64,000 nt of DNA from Rhodanobacter sp. (GCA_030148505.1 JASBTI010000015.1:1-64000), one strand, 5' to 3'. Positions 36,048-47,467 are shown, counted from the stretch's first letter. Numbers and translations: made by a program. Notes: generated from the sequence alone by a model not told the origin.

Positions 36048-37600
36048 ATGGTGGCGAAGCGGCGTGTGGGCTGGCGTACAGGGACCTTGATCGGATTGCT
36101 CGGCGTGCTGGGCTGGCATCAACTTGCGGCAAGGCCACGCCCCGTCACGGCCACGACCCCTGCGCCCAGTACAGCCGAGGCCAAGCCGCAGACATGGCAT
36201 CTGGGTGCGCTGACGCTGACCGCGTGCGAGTTGCCGCAACCGCACAGCGGACTCAGCACGGCGGCATGGTGCACGGGATTTCCGGTACCGGAAAATCGCG
36301 CCGACCCGCACAGCCGCATCATCACCTTGAAGCTGGCGATCCTGCGCTCGCGTGCCCAGGTAGCCAGCAAGGACATGCTGGTGTTTCTCGCCGGTGGGCC
36401 AGGCCAGGCGGCTACCGAATCGGCAAGCATGGTGGCTTCCGTATTGCAGCCATTGCTGGCGCATCGCAACGTGCTGCTGCTCGACCAGCGCGGCACCGGT
36501 AGCTCAAATCCGCTCACCTGCACGGATTCTGCCGGGTCCGGCGCGGCGGATGACGCCGGTACCTTCAATGCGAGCAAGCTGCGCGCCGCAGCGGCCGCCT
36601 GCCTAAAGCAGGTGAGCACGCACGCTGATCCGCGCTATTACACCACCACCGTGGCCACCCAGGATCTGGAGGCTGTGCGCAAGGCGCTGGGCTCGCCGAC
36701 CTACGACCTGATCGGGGTGTCTTACGGCACCCGGGTGGCGCAGCAGTACCTGATGCATTATCCCGATGCGGTACGCAGCGTGGTGCTGGATAGTGTGGTG
36801 CCGAATCCGCTGGTGCTGGGCGAAGACTTTGCGCGTAATCTTCACGATGCATTGCAGGCGCAATTTGCGCGCTGCACCGCCGAACCGGCCTGCAAGCAGC
36901 GTTTCGGCGACCCGCAGCAGACCTTGCTCCAGCTGCGTGGCGCGTTGCGCGCCAATCCGCATCAGGTCAGCTTTCGCGATCCGGAAACCTACCGTGCGGT
37001 CAAGCGCGTGCTGAACGAGCATGTGCTGGCCAGCGTGGTGCGCATGTTTGCCTATACGCCAGCCACCGCGGCGCTGTTGCCGCTGTCGATCGACGCTGCC
37101 GCACATGGCGACGTCGGTCCGCTGCTGGGGCAGGCGAAAATCCTTTCGGGCGACCTGGCCGAACTGAGCGGCAGCGGCATGCAGTATTCAGTGATCTGCA
37201 GCGAGGACGCCGACCTGCTTACCCCGCGTCCGCAAGATGCGGATACCTTGCTGGGAACCCACATGATCGACGCGTTCAAGGCGATCTGTTCGGTGTGGCC
37301 CAAAGGCCGCCGTCCGGCCGACTTCCATGCGCCGCTGAAAACCACCCGGCCGGTGTTGCTGCTGGCCGGGCAGTACGATCCGGTGACCCCGCCGCGCTAT
37401 GCCAAAGCGGTGGCGAAAGGCTTGCCCGATGCCCGCGTGCTGGTGCTCAAGGGACAGGGTCACAGCGTGATGGCGGCCGGCTGTATGCCGCAGTTGATCA
37501 AGCACTTCATCGAGAAGCTCGACCCGAAAACGCTGGACGCGAGCTGCCTTGAGCGGTTGCGGCCGACGCCGATCTTCATCGACTTCAACGGAGCCACGCC

Positions 37601-37604
<4 letters not shown>
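36048..37604 (+). CDS. Exported alpha/beta-hydrolase (peptidase S33 / TAP-like)
   Basis: A 518-residue protein with an N-terminal membrane or signal segment (about 10-27). The alpha/beta-hydrolase fold has LLLDQRGTGSS, the nucleophile elbow GVSYG with Ser225, Asp444 in GQYDPVTPP and His472 in GQGHSVMAAGC. The C-terminal part matches the TAP-like domain of tripeptidyl aminopeptidases and prolyl aminopeptidase relatives. Several cysteines (for example LTACELPQP, ARCTAEPACKQ) suit a periplasmic location. Start chosen at ATG 36048, 8 bases after GGGGAGGAG. The stop overlaps the natA start by 4 bases. Confidence 0.85.
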
Positions 37605-38331
<727 letters not shown>

Positions 38332-38335
<4 letters not shown>

Positions 38336-39537
38336 AGATCGATCGCCAGGGTGACCACCGCAGCCGCGCCTTCCTCACGGTATTCCTGAAAGAGGTCCGG
38401 GAAAACCTGCGCGACCGGCGCACCCTGATAAGCGCGTTCCTGACCGGGCCGCTGCTGGGGCCGCTGCTGCTGGTGCTGCTGCTCAATATCACCTTGACGC
38501 GCGAGCTGGACAAGGCCGAGAAGCCGTTGCCCTTGCCGGTCATCGGTGCCGAATACGCCCCGAACCTGATTGCCGCACTAAAGGCTGGCGGGGTGGTGCC
38601 CAAGCCGCCGCTGGCCAACCCGGAACAGGCCGTGCGCAGACAGGATGCTGACGTCGTGCTGCGTATCGACGCCGATTATGGCAAGGCCTGGCGCGCGGGC
38701 GAGCCAGTGCAAGTGGAGCTGATCTACGACTCCTCGCAACGTGACGCCGCCACGGCGGTGGCGCGGGTGGCCCACTTGCTGGAGAGTTACGCCCGCGAGC
38801 AAGGGGCGATGCGTTTGCTCGCCCGCGGCCTGTCACCGAATACGGCGTGGCCGCTCAAGGTAGCGCGGCGCGATCAGGCTACACCGCAGTCGCGCGCGGT
38901 GTTGATGTTCGCGATGTTGCCGTACTTCTTTGTGATTACCATCTTCATGGGCGGCATGTACCTGGCAATCGACCTCACTGCCGGCGAGCGCGAACGGCAG
39001 TCACTGGAGCCGCTGTTCGCCAACCCGGTACCGCGCTGGAAGATTCTGGCCGGCAAACTGGCCGCGATTTGCGCCTTCTCCACCGCCAGCCTGGTGATCA
39101 CCTTGCTGGCCTTTGCTGCGGTGGGGCGCTTCATTCCGGCCGAAAAGCTCGGCATGGAACTGGACCTCGGCCTGCATTTCGGCGGCTTTGTGCTGTTGCT
39201 GATGCTGCCGCTGGTCGTTTTGCTGGCGGCCTTGCAGTCGATGGTGGCGGCGTTCGCTAAGAGTTATCGCGAGGCGCAGACCTACCTGTCGTTGTTGATG
39301 CTGGTGCCGATCATTCCCAGCCTGGTGCTGGCGATTCTGCCGATCAAGCCGCAGCCGTGGATGTACGCGGTGCCATTGCTGGGTCAGAACCTCGGCATCA
39401 TGCAATTGTTGCGTGGTGCCGGTATCAGCGCACTCCAGCTCGGCCTGTGCCTGGGCGGCAGCCTTGCGGCAGCGGTGCTCGCGGTAGGGGTGACGGTCCA
39501 GTTGTATCGCTCGGAGCAGCTGGCGATTTCGTCCTGA
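38332..39537 (+). CDS. natB: ABC exporter permease (NatB-like, ABC-2)
   Basis: A 401-residue membrane protein with one N-terminal helix (about 34-54), a large extracytoplasmic domain of around 130 residues and five to six C-terminal helices. Motifs such as FLKEVRENLRDRRTLISAFL and AIDLTAGERERQSLEPLFAN are characteristic of the NatB/ABC-2 family. Last gene of the operon beginning at 35433. A degenerate REP-like palindrome follows the stop. Confidence 0.88.
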
Positions 39538-39547
39538 CGCACGATTC

Positions 39548-39619
39548 TGCAGAAGCCCTGTGGGCGATGCTCCTGGTCTGATCAGTCTGAGAGCATCGCG
39601 CACAGGGTGCGCTCCTACA
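39548..39619. repeat. REP-like palindrome, copy 3 (left arm decayed)
   Basis: The right arm 39591-39619 is a close match of the family (GCATCGCGCACAGGGTGCGC...). The left arm 39548-39572 is changed but still pairs through CCCTGTG/CACAGGG and GCGATGCTC/GAGCATCGC. It separates convergent natB and the EF-hand gene. Confidence 0.8.
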
Positions 39620-39633
39620 AAATTTCGCCCGGG

Positions 39634-39960
39634 TCAGCGTGGCGGCGCGGTGAGCTCACGTGCATCGAGAAAACCGTGATGGTGCCGATCCAGCCGGCGG
39701 AACTGTCGGCGCAGGTTGTGTTGATACTGCTTCAGTGAAATCGGTCGCCCCCGATGGCCCGGCAATTCACGGGTTTCGAGGATGCCGTCACCGTTGCGGT
39801 CCATGCGCTGGAAGCCCCGGCTCATGTAGCTCATGTATTCAGCCATGCTGACACGGCCATCGCCATTGCGGTCGAACAGTCGCAGGTAGTCCCCCCGCGT
39901 CTGCTGCGCGAACAGCGCCAGCGGCGCCAGCAGCAGGGCCGGCAGCAGTGCGAAATGCAC
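39634..39960 (-). CDS. EF-hand domain exported protein
   Basis: A 108-residue protein starting at a GTG (39960) and carrying a signal peptide (VHFALLPALLLAPLALFAQQ). Two canonical EF-hand loops, DRNGDGRVSMAEY and DRNGDGILETREL, are followed by a degenerate third, DRHHHGFLDAREL. It probably binds calcium in the periplasm. The GTG is 9 bases after the folE stop, so translation may be coupled. The frame remains open upstream inside folE, but that part is a shadow. Confidence 0.78.
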   Translation of the reverse strand: MHFALLPALLLAPLALFAQQTRGDYLRLFDRNGDGRVSMAEYMSYMSRGFQRMDRNGDGILETRELPGHRGRPISLKQYQHNLRRQFRRLDRHHHGFLDARELTAPPR

Positions 39961-39968
39961 GGGCTTGT

Positions 39969-40571
39969 TCAGCGGGCGCCACCATGGATGCCGATGAACT
40001 GCAGAAATTCGGCGCGGGTGCGGGCGTCGTCGCGGAAGGTGCCGAGCATCTGGCTGGTCACCATCGAGACACCGCGCTTGTGTACGCCGCGGGTGGTCAT
40101 GCATTCGTGGCTGGCATCGATCACCACCGCGACCCCGGCTGGCTGCAGGGTTTCCTGGATGCATTGGGCGATCTGCGCGGTGAGCTTCTCCTGCACCTGG
40201 AAACGGCGCGCATAGCCGTCGACCACCCGGGCCAGCTTGCTGATGCCGACCACCCGGTTGGTCGGCATGTAACCGACGTGGGCGCGCCCGATGATCGGCG
40301 CCATGTGGTGCTCGCAATGGCTCTCGAACTCGATATCGCGCAGCACGACCATTTCGTCGTAGCCTTCGACCTCCTTGAAGGTACGACGCAGGTAGTCGGC
40401 CGGATCGCTGGAGTAGCCCGAAAACCAGTCGCGGTAAGCCTTGACCACCCGCTTGGGCGTGTCGAGCAGACCTTCCCGTGCCGGATCCTCGCCGGACCAG
40501 CGCAGCAGAGTTCGCACGGCCTCTTCGGCCTGTTCCTGGGTGACGTCGGGCTGCCTGGCATGGTCGCTCAT
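39969..40571 (-). CDS. folE: GTP cyclohydrolase I
   Basis: A 200-residue cytoplasmic homodecamer-forming enzyme that converts GTP to 7,8-dihydroneopterin triphosphate, the first step of folate synthesis. The zinc-site motif [39 protein letters not shown] and [10 protein letters not shown] are the standard FolE signatures, with both cysteine ligands present. Upstream, 102 bases away on the same strand, is rmuC. Confidence 0.96.
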   Translation of the reverse strand: MSDHARQPDVTQEQAEEAVRTLLRWSGEDPAREGLLDTPKRVVKAYRDWFSGYSSDPADYLRRTFKEVEGYDEMVVLRDIEFESHCEHHMAPIIGRAHVGYMPTNRVVGISKLARVVDGYARRFQVQEKLTAQIAQCIQETLQPAGVAVVIDASHECMTTRGVHKRGVSMVTSQMLGTFRDDARTRAEFLQFIGIHGGAR

Positions 40572-40673
40572 GCGAATTCCTGAAACGGGTCAAGCCCAAA
40601 GTTTACCCGGCTAGGCGGCTGGGCACGTAAATCCGCGCCGCGCGCGGCCCTTTCCGATGGCTGAATGGATGGA

Positions 40674-42137
40674 TTACAGCCTTTCATCGTGCTCTGGCTG
40701 ACCGTCGTCCTGGCCATCTGCGGTCGGGCCGGCCACGTCCAGCTGCAGTAGTTCGACGTTGTCACCGGACAGTGACTCTACGTCGCGCAACTTGCGCTCG
40801 ATGGCGCGGGTGCGCTGGCCGGCGCTGTCGATACTGTTGCGCACCGTGTCGAGTTGCTTGCGGGTCTTCTCCAGCACTACGCCGAATTTGCCGAACTCGT
40901 TCTTCACCGCGGCAAGGATCTTCCAGACCTCGCTGCTGCGCTTGGCGATCGCCAGCGTGCGGAAACCCATCTGCAGGCTGTTGAGCAGGGCGCTCAGCGT
41001 GGTCGGGCCGGCCACGGTGACGCGGTGGTCACGCTGCAGGTTCTCGAACAGGCCGGGTCGCCGGATCACTTCGGCGTAGAGACCTTCGGTCGGCAGGTAC
41101 AGCACGGCAAAATCCGTGGTGTGAGGTGGCGCGACATACTTGCTGTGGATGCGCTTGGCTTCGTCGCGAACACGGTTCTCGAGTGCGCGACCGGCGGCGG
41201 TGGCGGCGTCGACATCGCTGGCTTCCTGCGCATCGAGAAGTCGCTGGTAATCCTCCACGGGGAACTTCGCGTCGATGGGCAGGTAGACATGCTCACCTTC
41301 CTCCTGCCCCGGCATGCGGATGGCGAACTCGACGCGGTCGTTGGTGCCGGGCACGGTAACCACGTTGGACGCGTACTGCTCGGCGGTGAGCATGTCCTCC
41401 AGCAAGGCGCCAAGCTGGACCTCACCGAAAATGCCGCGTTTCTTCACATTGGTCAGCACACGTTTGAGATCACCGACCCCGGTGGCAAGGCCCTGCATTT
41501 CACCCAGCCCCCGCTGTACCGCCTCCAGTCGCTCGGAGACCAGCTTGAACGATTGACCTAGCCGGGTTTCCAGGGTGCTCTGCAGCTTCTCGTCAACGGT
41601 GGCGCGCATTTGTTCGAGCTTGACCGCGTTGTCGTCCTGGATCGCCTTCAGCCGGTTTTCCAGTGTGTTGCGCACGTCGCTGAGGCGTTTCTCGTTGTCC
41701 GCCGTCAGTGCGGCGAGGCGTTGTTGCAGCACTTCGCCGAATCGATTCAGGGTCAGCGTGGACTCCTCCCGACTCTTGCGAGCGTCCTCGGCGAGACGTT
41801 GCGCCAGCGTCTGCAGCCCAGTGTCGGTGCGTTCGGTAAGCAGGTGCAGTCGTTGACCGAAGCCATCGATGCGCTCGACCTGTTGTTGCGACATGTTGCC
41901 GAGCTGCTCGACAACATGACCCCGAAAGCGATCGAAGCCTTGCTGCAGCTCTTCACGCCCGGCGCGCTGCTCCTCGCGCAGGGCGCGTTGCAAACGCTCC
42001 CCGTCATCCTTCAGCGCATCCAGGCGGCTGTTGAGTCCGCTATCGCCGCGGCCACGCAACAGGATCATCAGCTGCAGAATCAGGATGATCAAGGCCGTGA
42101 GCACCAGGACCGTCAGCAATAGTTCGTTTGAGGGCAT
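40674..42137 (-). CDS. rmuC: DNA recombination protein RmuC
   Basis: A 487-residue protein with one N-terminal transmembrane helix (about 5-26), a long coiled-coil (about 35-190) and the RmuC nuclease-like domain (about 200-430). That domain has RGIFGEVQLGALLEDML, YLPIDAKFPVEDYQRL and VAGPTTLSALLNSLQMGFR. The start at MPSNELLLT is chosen since it precedes the membrane helix directly. RmuC limits recombination at inverted repeats. Divergent from alaC. Confidence 0.93.
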   Translation of the reverse strand: MPSNELLLTVLVLTALIILILQLMILLRGRGDSGLNSRLDALKDDGERLQRALREEQRAGREELQQGFDRFRGHVVEQLGNMSQQQVERIDGFGQRLHLLTERTDTGLQTLAQRLAEDARKSREESTLTLNRFGEVLQQRLAALTADNEKRLSDVRNTLENRLKAIQDDNAVKLEQMRATVDEKLQSTLETRLGQSFKLVSERLEAVQRGLGEMQGLATGVGDLKRVLTNVKKRGIFGEVQLGALLEDMLTAEQYASNVVTVPGTNDRVEFAIRMPGQEEGEHVYLPIDAKFPVEDYQRLLDAQEASDVDAATAAGRALENRVRDEAKRIHSKYVAPPHTTDFAVLYLPTEGLYAEVIRRPGLFENLQRDHRVTVAGPTTLSALLNSLQMGFRTLAIAKRSSEVWKILAAVKNEFGKFGVVLEKTRKQLDTVRNSIDSAGQRTRAIERKLRDVESLSGDNVELLQLDVAGPTADGQDDGQPEHDERL

Positions 42138-42403
42138 GGCCAATTCCGTTGAACGCAAGAGTGCAAGTTTACGCGTTGTCGTCTCAGTTTCCGGGACGGA
42201 TGCACCCGACCGACCCGTTAGTCGTGCGGGAGCGGGGCCCACGCCTCCCGCGAAGCGGCAGAGCGGGGTTGGGGTGAGCACTCGACGGCCGCGGGCCATG
42301 ACGATATGGTTGTCTCAGCCGGGTGTCTCGAAGTCCCGGTCAGGCCGCCCCACGGCCGGCGTCGCTCGGACGGTTCCGGGCGCTTACGTTCCACGAGGTT
42401 TTC

Positions 42404-43690
42404 ATGACCGAGCAGGGTTCTTCACCCGCGTCCGCCCCGCGCCGTTTCGCGCGCATCGAGCGTCTCCCACCCTACGTCTTCAACATCACCGCCGAACTGA
42501 AGATGGCCGCGCGCCGTCGTGGCGAGGATATCGTCGACCTTTCCATGGGCAACCCCGACGGTCCGACGCCGCCGCATATCGTGGAGAAGCTGTGCGCGGT
42601 GGCGCAGCGGCCGGATACCCATGGCTATTCCACCTCGAAGGGCATTCCGCGGCTGCGCCGAGCGATCTCGCACTGGTATGCCGACCGCTATGCGGTGGAA
42701 ATCGATCCGGACAGCGAGGCCATCGTCACCATCGGCTCCAAGGAGGGGCTGGCGCATCTGATGCTGGCCACGCTGGATCGGGGCGATACCGTGCTGGTGC
42801 CCAACCCGAGCTATCCGATCCATATCTACGGGGCGGTGATCGCGGGCGCGCAGATCCGCTCGATACCGATGGCGCCGGGCATCGATTTCTTCGCCGAGCT
42901 CGAACGCGGTATCCGCGAGAGCATCCCCAAGCCGAAGATGATGATCCTGGGTTTTCCGTCCAATCCCACGGCGCAATGCGTGGAGCTGGACTTCTTCGAG
43001 CGGGTGATCGCACTGGCGAAGCAGTATGACGTGCTGGTGGTGCACGACCTGGCCTACGCCGACATCACCTACGATGGCTGGAAAGCGCCTTCGATCATGC
43101 AAGTGCCGGGCGCCAAGGACATCGCGGTGGAATTCTTCACGCTGTCCAAGAGCTACAACATGGCGGGCTGGCGGATCGGCTTCATGGTCGGCAATGCGGA
43201 GCTGGTCAACGCGCTGGCGCGGATCAAGAGCTACCACGACTACGGCACCTTCACCCCGTTGCAGGTGGCGGCGATTGCCGCGCTGGAGGGCGACCAGCAA
43301 TGCGTGCGCGATATCGCCATGCGTTACCAGCAGCGCCGCGACGTGCTGGTCAAGGGACTGCATGAGGCCGGCTGGATGGTCGAGAACCCCCGGGCTTCGA
43401 TGTATGTGTGGGCGAGGATTCCCGCCGCCTATGCCAAACTCGGCTCGCTGGAGTTTGCCAAGAAGCTGCTGGCCGACGCCAAGGTGTCGGTATCGCCCGG
43501 CATCGGCTTTGGCGATTACGGCGACGACTATGTGCGTTTCGCCTTGATCGAGAACCGCGATCGCATCCGTCAGGCGCTGCGCGGCATCAAGGCCATGTTC
43601 CGTGCCGATGGGCTGTTGCCGGTTGCGCCGGCAAAGGCCAAAGCTGCACCCGATGCGGTCGCCATGGAGCGCGATCGCTCCCACGACTGA
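42404..43690 (+). CDS. alaC: Alanine transaminase AlaC
   Basis: A 428-residue PLP-dependent class I/II aminotransferase forming alanine from pyruvate and glutamate. It matches AlaC along its length: [74 protein letters not shown] and the PLP lysine in [17 protein letters not shown] tail of about 25 residues, rich in Ala and Lys, is variable. The start at MTEQGSS is followed directly by the family homology; upstream codons are not supported. Confidence 0.93.
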   Translation: MTEQGSSPASAPRRFARIERLPPYVFNITAELKMAARRRGEDIVDLSMGNPDGPTPPHIVEKLCAVAQRPDTHGYSTSKGIPRLRRAISHWYADRYAVEIDPDSEAIVTIGSKEGLAHLMLATLDRGDTVLVPNPSYPIHIYGAVIAGAQIRSIPMAPGIDFFAELERGIRESIPKPKMMILGFPSNPTAQCVELDFFERVIALAKQYDVLVVHDLAYADITYDGWKAPSIMQVPGAKDIAVEFFTLSKSYNMAGWRIGFMVGNAELVNALARIKSYHDYGTFTPLQVAAIAALEGDQQCVRDIAMRYQQRRDVLVKGLHEAGWMVENPRASMYVWARIPAAYAKLGSLEFAKKLLADAKVSVSPGIGFGDYGDDYVRFALIENRDRIRQALRGIKAMFRADGLLPVAPAKAKAAPDAVAMERDRSHD

Positions 43691-43703
43691 GCGGATCGCC
43701 GTC

Positions 43704-44168
43704 ATGCCGAAAATCGATATTGCCGGACTCGCCGAACGTCACGGTTCGAGCTATCCCGCGCCGTTCGCACGCTGTGCCGAGCAGCGCACCCGAAAAGCGT
43801 TGGGCGATGCCGGGGGTTTGACCGATTTTGGCGTCAACTTGCTGCAGCTGCCGCCCGGCACGTGGTCAAGCCAGCGACATTGGCATTCGCACGAGGATGA
43901 ATTCGTCTATGTCCTCAGCGGCGAGCTGGTACTGATCACCGATCAGGGTGAGCAGCTGCTGCGCGCGGGTGACGCGGCGGCGTTTCCGCGGAATTGCCCG
44001 GACGGACATCACCTGGTCAACCGCAGCAGCACACTGGCGGTTTGCCTCGAAGTCGGCAGCCGCCGCAGCAACGATACCGTCGTCTATCCCGACATCGATC
44101 TGCGTTGGGATGCGCAAAACGGCTACACCCACAACGACGGTCGGCCGTACCCGCCGGCAACCGGATGA
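43704..44168 (+). CDS. Cupin domain protein
   Basis: A 154-residue single-domain cupin. HWHSHEDEFVYVLSGE is cupin motif 1 with metal-ligand histidines and glutamate, and AAFPRNCPDGHHLVNRS is motif 2. The final part, NDTVVYPDIDLRWDAQNGY, is typical of a common proteobacterial cupin group of unknown substrate. Thirteen bases downstream of alaC and probably co-transcribed. Convergent with the methyltransferase gene that follows. Confidence 0.88.
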   Translation: MPKIDIAGLAERHGSSYPAPFARCAEQRTRKALGDAGGLTDFGVNLLQLPPGTWSSQRHWHSHEDEFVYVLSGELVLITDQGEQLLRAGDAAAFPRNCPDGHHLVNRSSTLAVCLEVGSRRSNDTVVYPDIDLRWDAQNGYTHNDGRPYPPATG

Positions 44169-44181
44169 GCCGGTCATTGCC

Positions 44182-45357
44182 TCACATCACCTGGCAGAAT
44201 ACCGCCTTGAGGTAACGCCCTTCGGGTACGTCGGTGCGAAACGGATGGTCTGCACCGGCGCCGCTGGTCTGCAAGACCTGGATCTCCCGGCCGGCGTTGA
44301 GCGCCACGCGACGCAGCATCTCCAGAAATTCACCCTCGCCGACCAGGCCGGTGCAGGAGCAGGTCAAGAGCAGGCCGCCAGGCGGGATGATATCCAGCGC
44401 CATGCGGTTCATCGCGAAATACTTCTTCAGCGCATCCATCACCTTGTTGCGGTCGCGGGTGAGCTTGGCGGGGTCGAGGACCACCGCGTCGTAGCGCTCG
44501 CCACGGGCCACCGCCGCCCGGACCCAGTCGAAGATATCGGATTGCTCGAACGTCACCGCGACATTGTTGGCCGCAGCGTTGCTGCGGGCGATATCGAGGA
44601 TGCCGGCATCCAGATCCACGCCGACAGCTTCGCGCGCGCCCGCTGCCATGGCATGCACCGCGAAGCCGCCGGCGTTGCAGCACAGGTCGAGCACGCGTCG
44701 ACCTTTCGCCAGTTCGGCGAAACGGCGACGGTTGTCGCGCTGGTCGGCGAAAAAACCGGTCTTGTGGCCGCAGCCCGGTGCGGCGTTGAAACGCAGGCCG
44801 TGCTCACGTACCTCGACGGCGGTGGGGGCATCCGGACTGCGTACGTCGAACGACTCCTGCTTCTGCACATGCGACTCGGCAAACCAGTACAGCCGCGCGC
44901 CGGGGAAGTGGCTGAGCAGGGCGGCGTGGATCGCTTCGCGAAAGCGCCACATGCCGGCGGCAAAGTACTCGATCACCAGGGTGTCGGCGTAACGGTCGAC
45001 GATCAGCCCGGACAGGCCATCACCCTCGCTGTGCACCACCCGCCAGGCGTCGCTGCACGGGTCGAGCTGCAGCCATTCACGGCGCAGCTTCACCGCACGG
45101 TCGATGCGTGTGGCAATCCAATGGGCGTCAATGGTTTCGGCGGCATCGTTGCTCAGCAGGCGCAGCGCGATGCGCGCATGGCCATTCCAGAAGCCGCGCC
45201 CGACGAAACGCCCCTTGGCATCCTGGATTTCGACCAAGCTGCCCGGCGGGAGGCGTGACTCCGGTTTGTAGACTTGCGCCGACCATACCCACGGGTGACC
45301 GGGATTGCGATCGGACTTCAGGCGGATGACGGGAAGCGGGGAGTCAATGGTAATCAT
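44182..45357 (-). CDS. rlmI: Class I rRNA cytosine methyltransferase (RlmI type)
   Basis: A 391-residue protein with an N-terminal PUA domain (VIRLKSDRNPGHPWVWSAQV) and a C-terminal SAM-dependent methyltransferase. The SAM site is VLDLCCNAGGFAVHAMAAGA and the catalytic region is LDPAKLTRDRNKVMDAL with LLTCSCTGLV. RlmI methylates C1962 of 23S rRNA. The start at MITIDSPLP fits the family; 16 further upstream codons are open but unsupported. Confidence 0.88.
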   Translation of the reverse strand: MITIDSPLPVIRLKSDRNPGHPWVWSAQVYKPESRLPPGSLVEIQDAKGRFVGRGFWNGHARIALRLLSNDAAETIDAHWIATRIDRAVKLRREWLQLDPCSDAWRVVHSEGDGLSGLIVDRYADTLVIEYFAAGMWRFREAIHAALLSHFPGARLYWFAESHVQKQESFDVRSPDAPTAVEVREHGLRFNAAPGCGHKTGFFADQRDNRRRFAELAKGRRVLDLCCNAGGFAVHAMAAGAREAVGVDLDAGILDIARSNAAANNVAVTFEQSDIFDWVRAAVARGERYDAVVLDPAKLTRDRNKVMDALKKYFAMNRMALDIIPPGGLLLTCSCTGLVGEGEFLEMLRRVALNAGREIQVLQTSGAGADHPFRTDVPEGRYLKAVFCQVM

Positions 45358-45405
45358 CTGCCCATGATAGCGGGCCGGGGCGCCGTTCTCCGGGATATCC
45401 CGCAT

Positions 45406-45840
45406 TCAGCGCAGTTTGAGTGCCAACCACGACAGCGCGGCCAGCAGGTTGACGCCGAACCGCACATTGGCTGGGCCGGCCAGCGCCAGGCCAAAACCCT
45501 GGGTGCCGACGTTCCAGTCCAGCCAAGGTCGTGCCAGATGCAACGTGGTGTAGAGGTTGAGGTAGGCGCCGCAATGCAGTGCGTAGCTGAATACCGGCGT
45601 GGCGATCAGCGGTAGTTGCAGCAACTGGGCCCAGCGCGACATCCGTACGCCTCGCTCGCTGCCGTCGACCAGCTGCACGCCCGCGGCCAACACGAAACCG
45701 AAAAGAGCCAGGCCGAGCAGTGTCAGCACGCTGCCATGGGTGCTGTGGAACGGCAGCAGGCGACGCAACATCGCCGCCACGCCATACAGTCCGCCCGCGA
45801 TTTCGAAAATGCCGATCAGGCGGAAGAGGATGGTGCGCAT
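45406..45840 (-). CDS. Four-helix membrane protein of unknown function
   Basis: A 144-residue protein with about four hydrophobic segments (about 5-25, 38-60, 72-95, 115-140). The start is MRTILFRLIGIFEIAG, with an additional 28 in-frame codons upstream not supported because they run into the REP-like repeat. I do not recognise the family. No catalytic motif is seen. It is 48 bases downstream of the start of rlmI in reading direction and may share its transcript. Confidence 0.75.
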   Translation of the reverse strand: MRTILFRLIGIFEIAGGLYGVAAMLRRLLPFHSTHGSVLTLLGLALFGFVLAAGVQLVDGSERGVRMSRWAQLLQLPLIATPVFSYALHCGAYLNLYTTLHLARPWLDWNVGTQGFGLALAGPANVRFGVNLLAALSWLALKLR

Positions 45841-45869
45841 GCAGGACTCCGGAGGGGGATGGGGGAATG

Positions 45870-45946
45870 GTAGGAGCGCACCCTGTGCGCGATTGCCTTT
45901 CAGACGGGATTCGCCTATAGCCATCGCGCACAGGGTGCGCTCCTAC
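45870..45946. repeat. REP-like palindrome, copy 4
   Basis: Perfect arms of 24 bases at 45870-45893 and 45923-45946 (starting GTAGGAGCGCACCCTGTGCG) flank a 29-base loop. Between srkA and the membrane protein gene, both on the minus strand, so it could lessen read-through. Confidence 0.88.
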
Positions 45947-45959
45947 ACGAGATCCGCCA

Positions 45960-46907
45960 TTATTCCAGCTCATCGGACAGTTCGTGCAGGTCGGCGATGT
46001 GCTGCTCCCACCAGCGCGATTCAGCGGCGAACGGAAACGCCGCAGGAAACGCCGGATCGTGCCAGCGTTCGGCGATCCAGCCGGCGTAGTGCAACTGGCG
46101 CATTGCGCGCAGCGCCGGAATCAGCGCCAGTTCGGTGGGATCGAAGTCGCGGAACTGTCGGTAGCCATCGAGCAAGGCCTGCATGGCCGGGTCGTCGTTG
46201 GCGAGCATCCAGAGATCCTGCACGGCCGGACCGCTGCGGGCGTCGTCCAGATCGACAAAATGCGGGCCGTTGTCGGTCCACAGTACGTTGCCGGGGTGAC
46301 AGTCGCCGTGCAGGCGCAACGACGACGCCGGGCCCACGGCCCGCAGACGCGCTGCGATCGCGTCGTCGAGGCGGCTGGCGGCAACCAGGTAGTGATCCCG
46401 CAGGGACGGCGGCGTCAGTGAGGAGTCGAGCACGGCGCGCATTGGCTGCCGCACCATGGTGTCGGAGTCGACTTTGCCGCGATGGACAAATCGCTGGCGG
46501 GCACCGACGACGTGCATGCGTGCGATCAGGCGACCCAGCCACTGCAATTGATCGACCGACTCCAGCTCCGGGGCGCGGCCGCTGCGGCGGGGCGTCAGCG
46601 CATAGCGGAAGCCGTCGTGCTGCAGCAGCGTCTGGCCACCGAAAGCACAGGGTGCTACCACCGGCAGTTCGGCGTCGGCGAGCTCGTGCGCGAAGGTGTG
46701 CTCTTCGATGATCGCCGCGTCGCTCCAGCGATCGGGGCGATAAAACTTGGCGATGATCGGCGGTTGGTCCTCGAGACCTACCTGCCAAACGCGATTTTCG
46801 TAGCTGTTGAGCGCCAGCAACCGGCCATCCGGCCATAGCCCGCAGGCAGCGATGGCATCGAGCACAAGGTCGGGGCTGAGCCGTTCATACGGCGTCTCAC
46901 GATTCAT
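45960..46907 (-). CDS. srkA: Stress response serine/threonine kinase SrkA (YihE)
   Basis: A 315-residue kinase with the choline-kinase/APH fold. The nucleotide-binding lobe contains YENRVWQVGLEDQPPIIAKF, and the catalytic loop is RLHGDCHPGNVLW with the catalytic aspartate, followed by HFVDLDDARSGPAVQDLW for metal binding. It matches SrkA, which protects against the toxin MazF and envelope stress through Cpx in E. coli. No cpx genes are in view. Confidence 0.92.
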   Translation of the reverse strand: MNRETPYERLSPDLVLDAIAACGLWPDGRLLALNSYENRVWQVGLEDQPPIIAKFYRPDRWSDAAIIEEHTFAHELADAELPVVAPCAFGGQTLLQHDGFRYALTPRRSGRAPELESVDQLQWLGRLIARMHVVGARQRFVHRGKVDSDTMVRQPMRAVLDSSLTPPSLRDHYLVAASRLDDAIAARLRAVGPASSLRLHGDCHPGNVLWTDNGPHFVDLDDARSGPAVQDLWMLANDDPAMQALLDGYRQFRDFDPTELALIPALRAMRQLHYAGWIAERWHDPAFPAAFPFAAESRWWEQHIADLHELSDELE

Positions 46908-46964
46908 CGTGCCACCTCCCGCCGTACCGTGCGGGGTGGGCGGAACGTTCGCGCGATGTCACGC

Positions 46965-47405
46965 TCATCGCGGCCCGACCACGCGCGCCGGCACCACGGC
47001 CATGGTGATGCGCGAGACACAGACCAGGGCACCTTGATCATTCTCAATGCGGATTTCCCAGACCTGGGTGGATCGGCCAAGGTGCAGCATCCTGGCGGTG
47101 CCGGTCACGCTGCCGGTGCGGACGCCACGGACGTGGTTGGCATTGATCTCCAGGCCCACCGCGAGCTCTTTCTGCGGGTCGAGGGTAAGCATGGCGGCAC
47201 TGCTGCCGAGTGTTTCGGCCAGTACCACCGAGGCGCCACCATGCAACAGGCCATAGGGCTGGTGGGTGCGATGATCGACCGGCATCGTGCCTTGCAGCCA
47301 GTCATCGCCGATGGCGGTGAAGCGGATATCCAGGGTCTGCATCATGGTATCGACGCTCAACGCGTTGAGGCGTTCGAGGTCGGGGGCTTGTTTCCAGATA
47401 CTCAT
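46965..47405 (-). CDS. Hot-dog fold acyl-CoA thioesterase (MenI/YdiI type)
   Basis: A 146-residue PaaI/YdiI-type thioesterase. TMPVDHRTHQPYGLLHGGAS holds the HGG active-site loop, and VGLEINANHVRGVRTG is the central helix/strand region. Start at MSIWKQAPDLER with an AAGGA ribosome site. In menaquinone makers the family includes MenI; in a ubiquinone-using xanthomonad the substrate could be another acyl-CoA. It is divergent from the flavoreductase gene, 62 bases apart. Confidence 0.88.
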   Translation of the reverse strand: MSIWKQAPDLERLNALSVDTMMQTLDIRFTAIGDDWLQGTMPVDHRTHQPYGLLHGGASVVLAETLGSSAAMLTLDPQKELAVGLEINANHVRGVRTGSVTGTARMLHLGRSTQVWEIRIENDQGALVCVSRITMAVVPARVVGPR

Positions 47406-47467
47406 CGTTGATTCCTTGAGAGGCAGCCCGCATTGTTGTCTGCTGCGATCACCGCGACAATGCATAC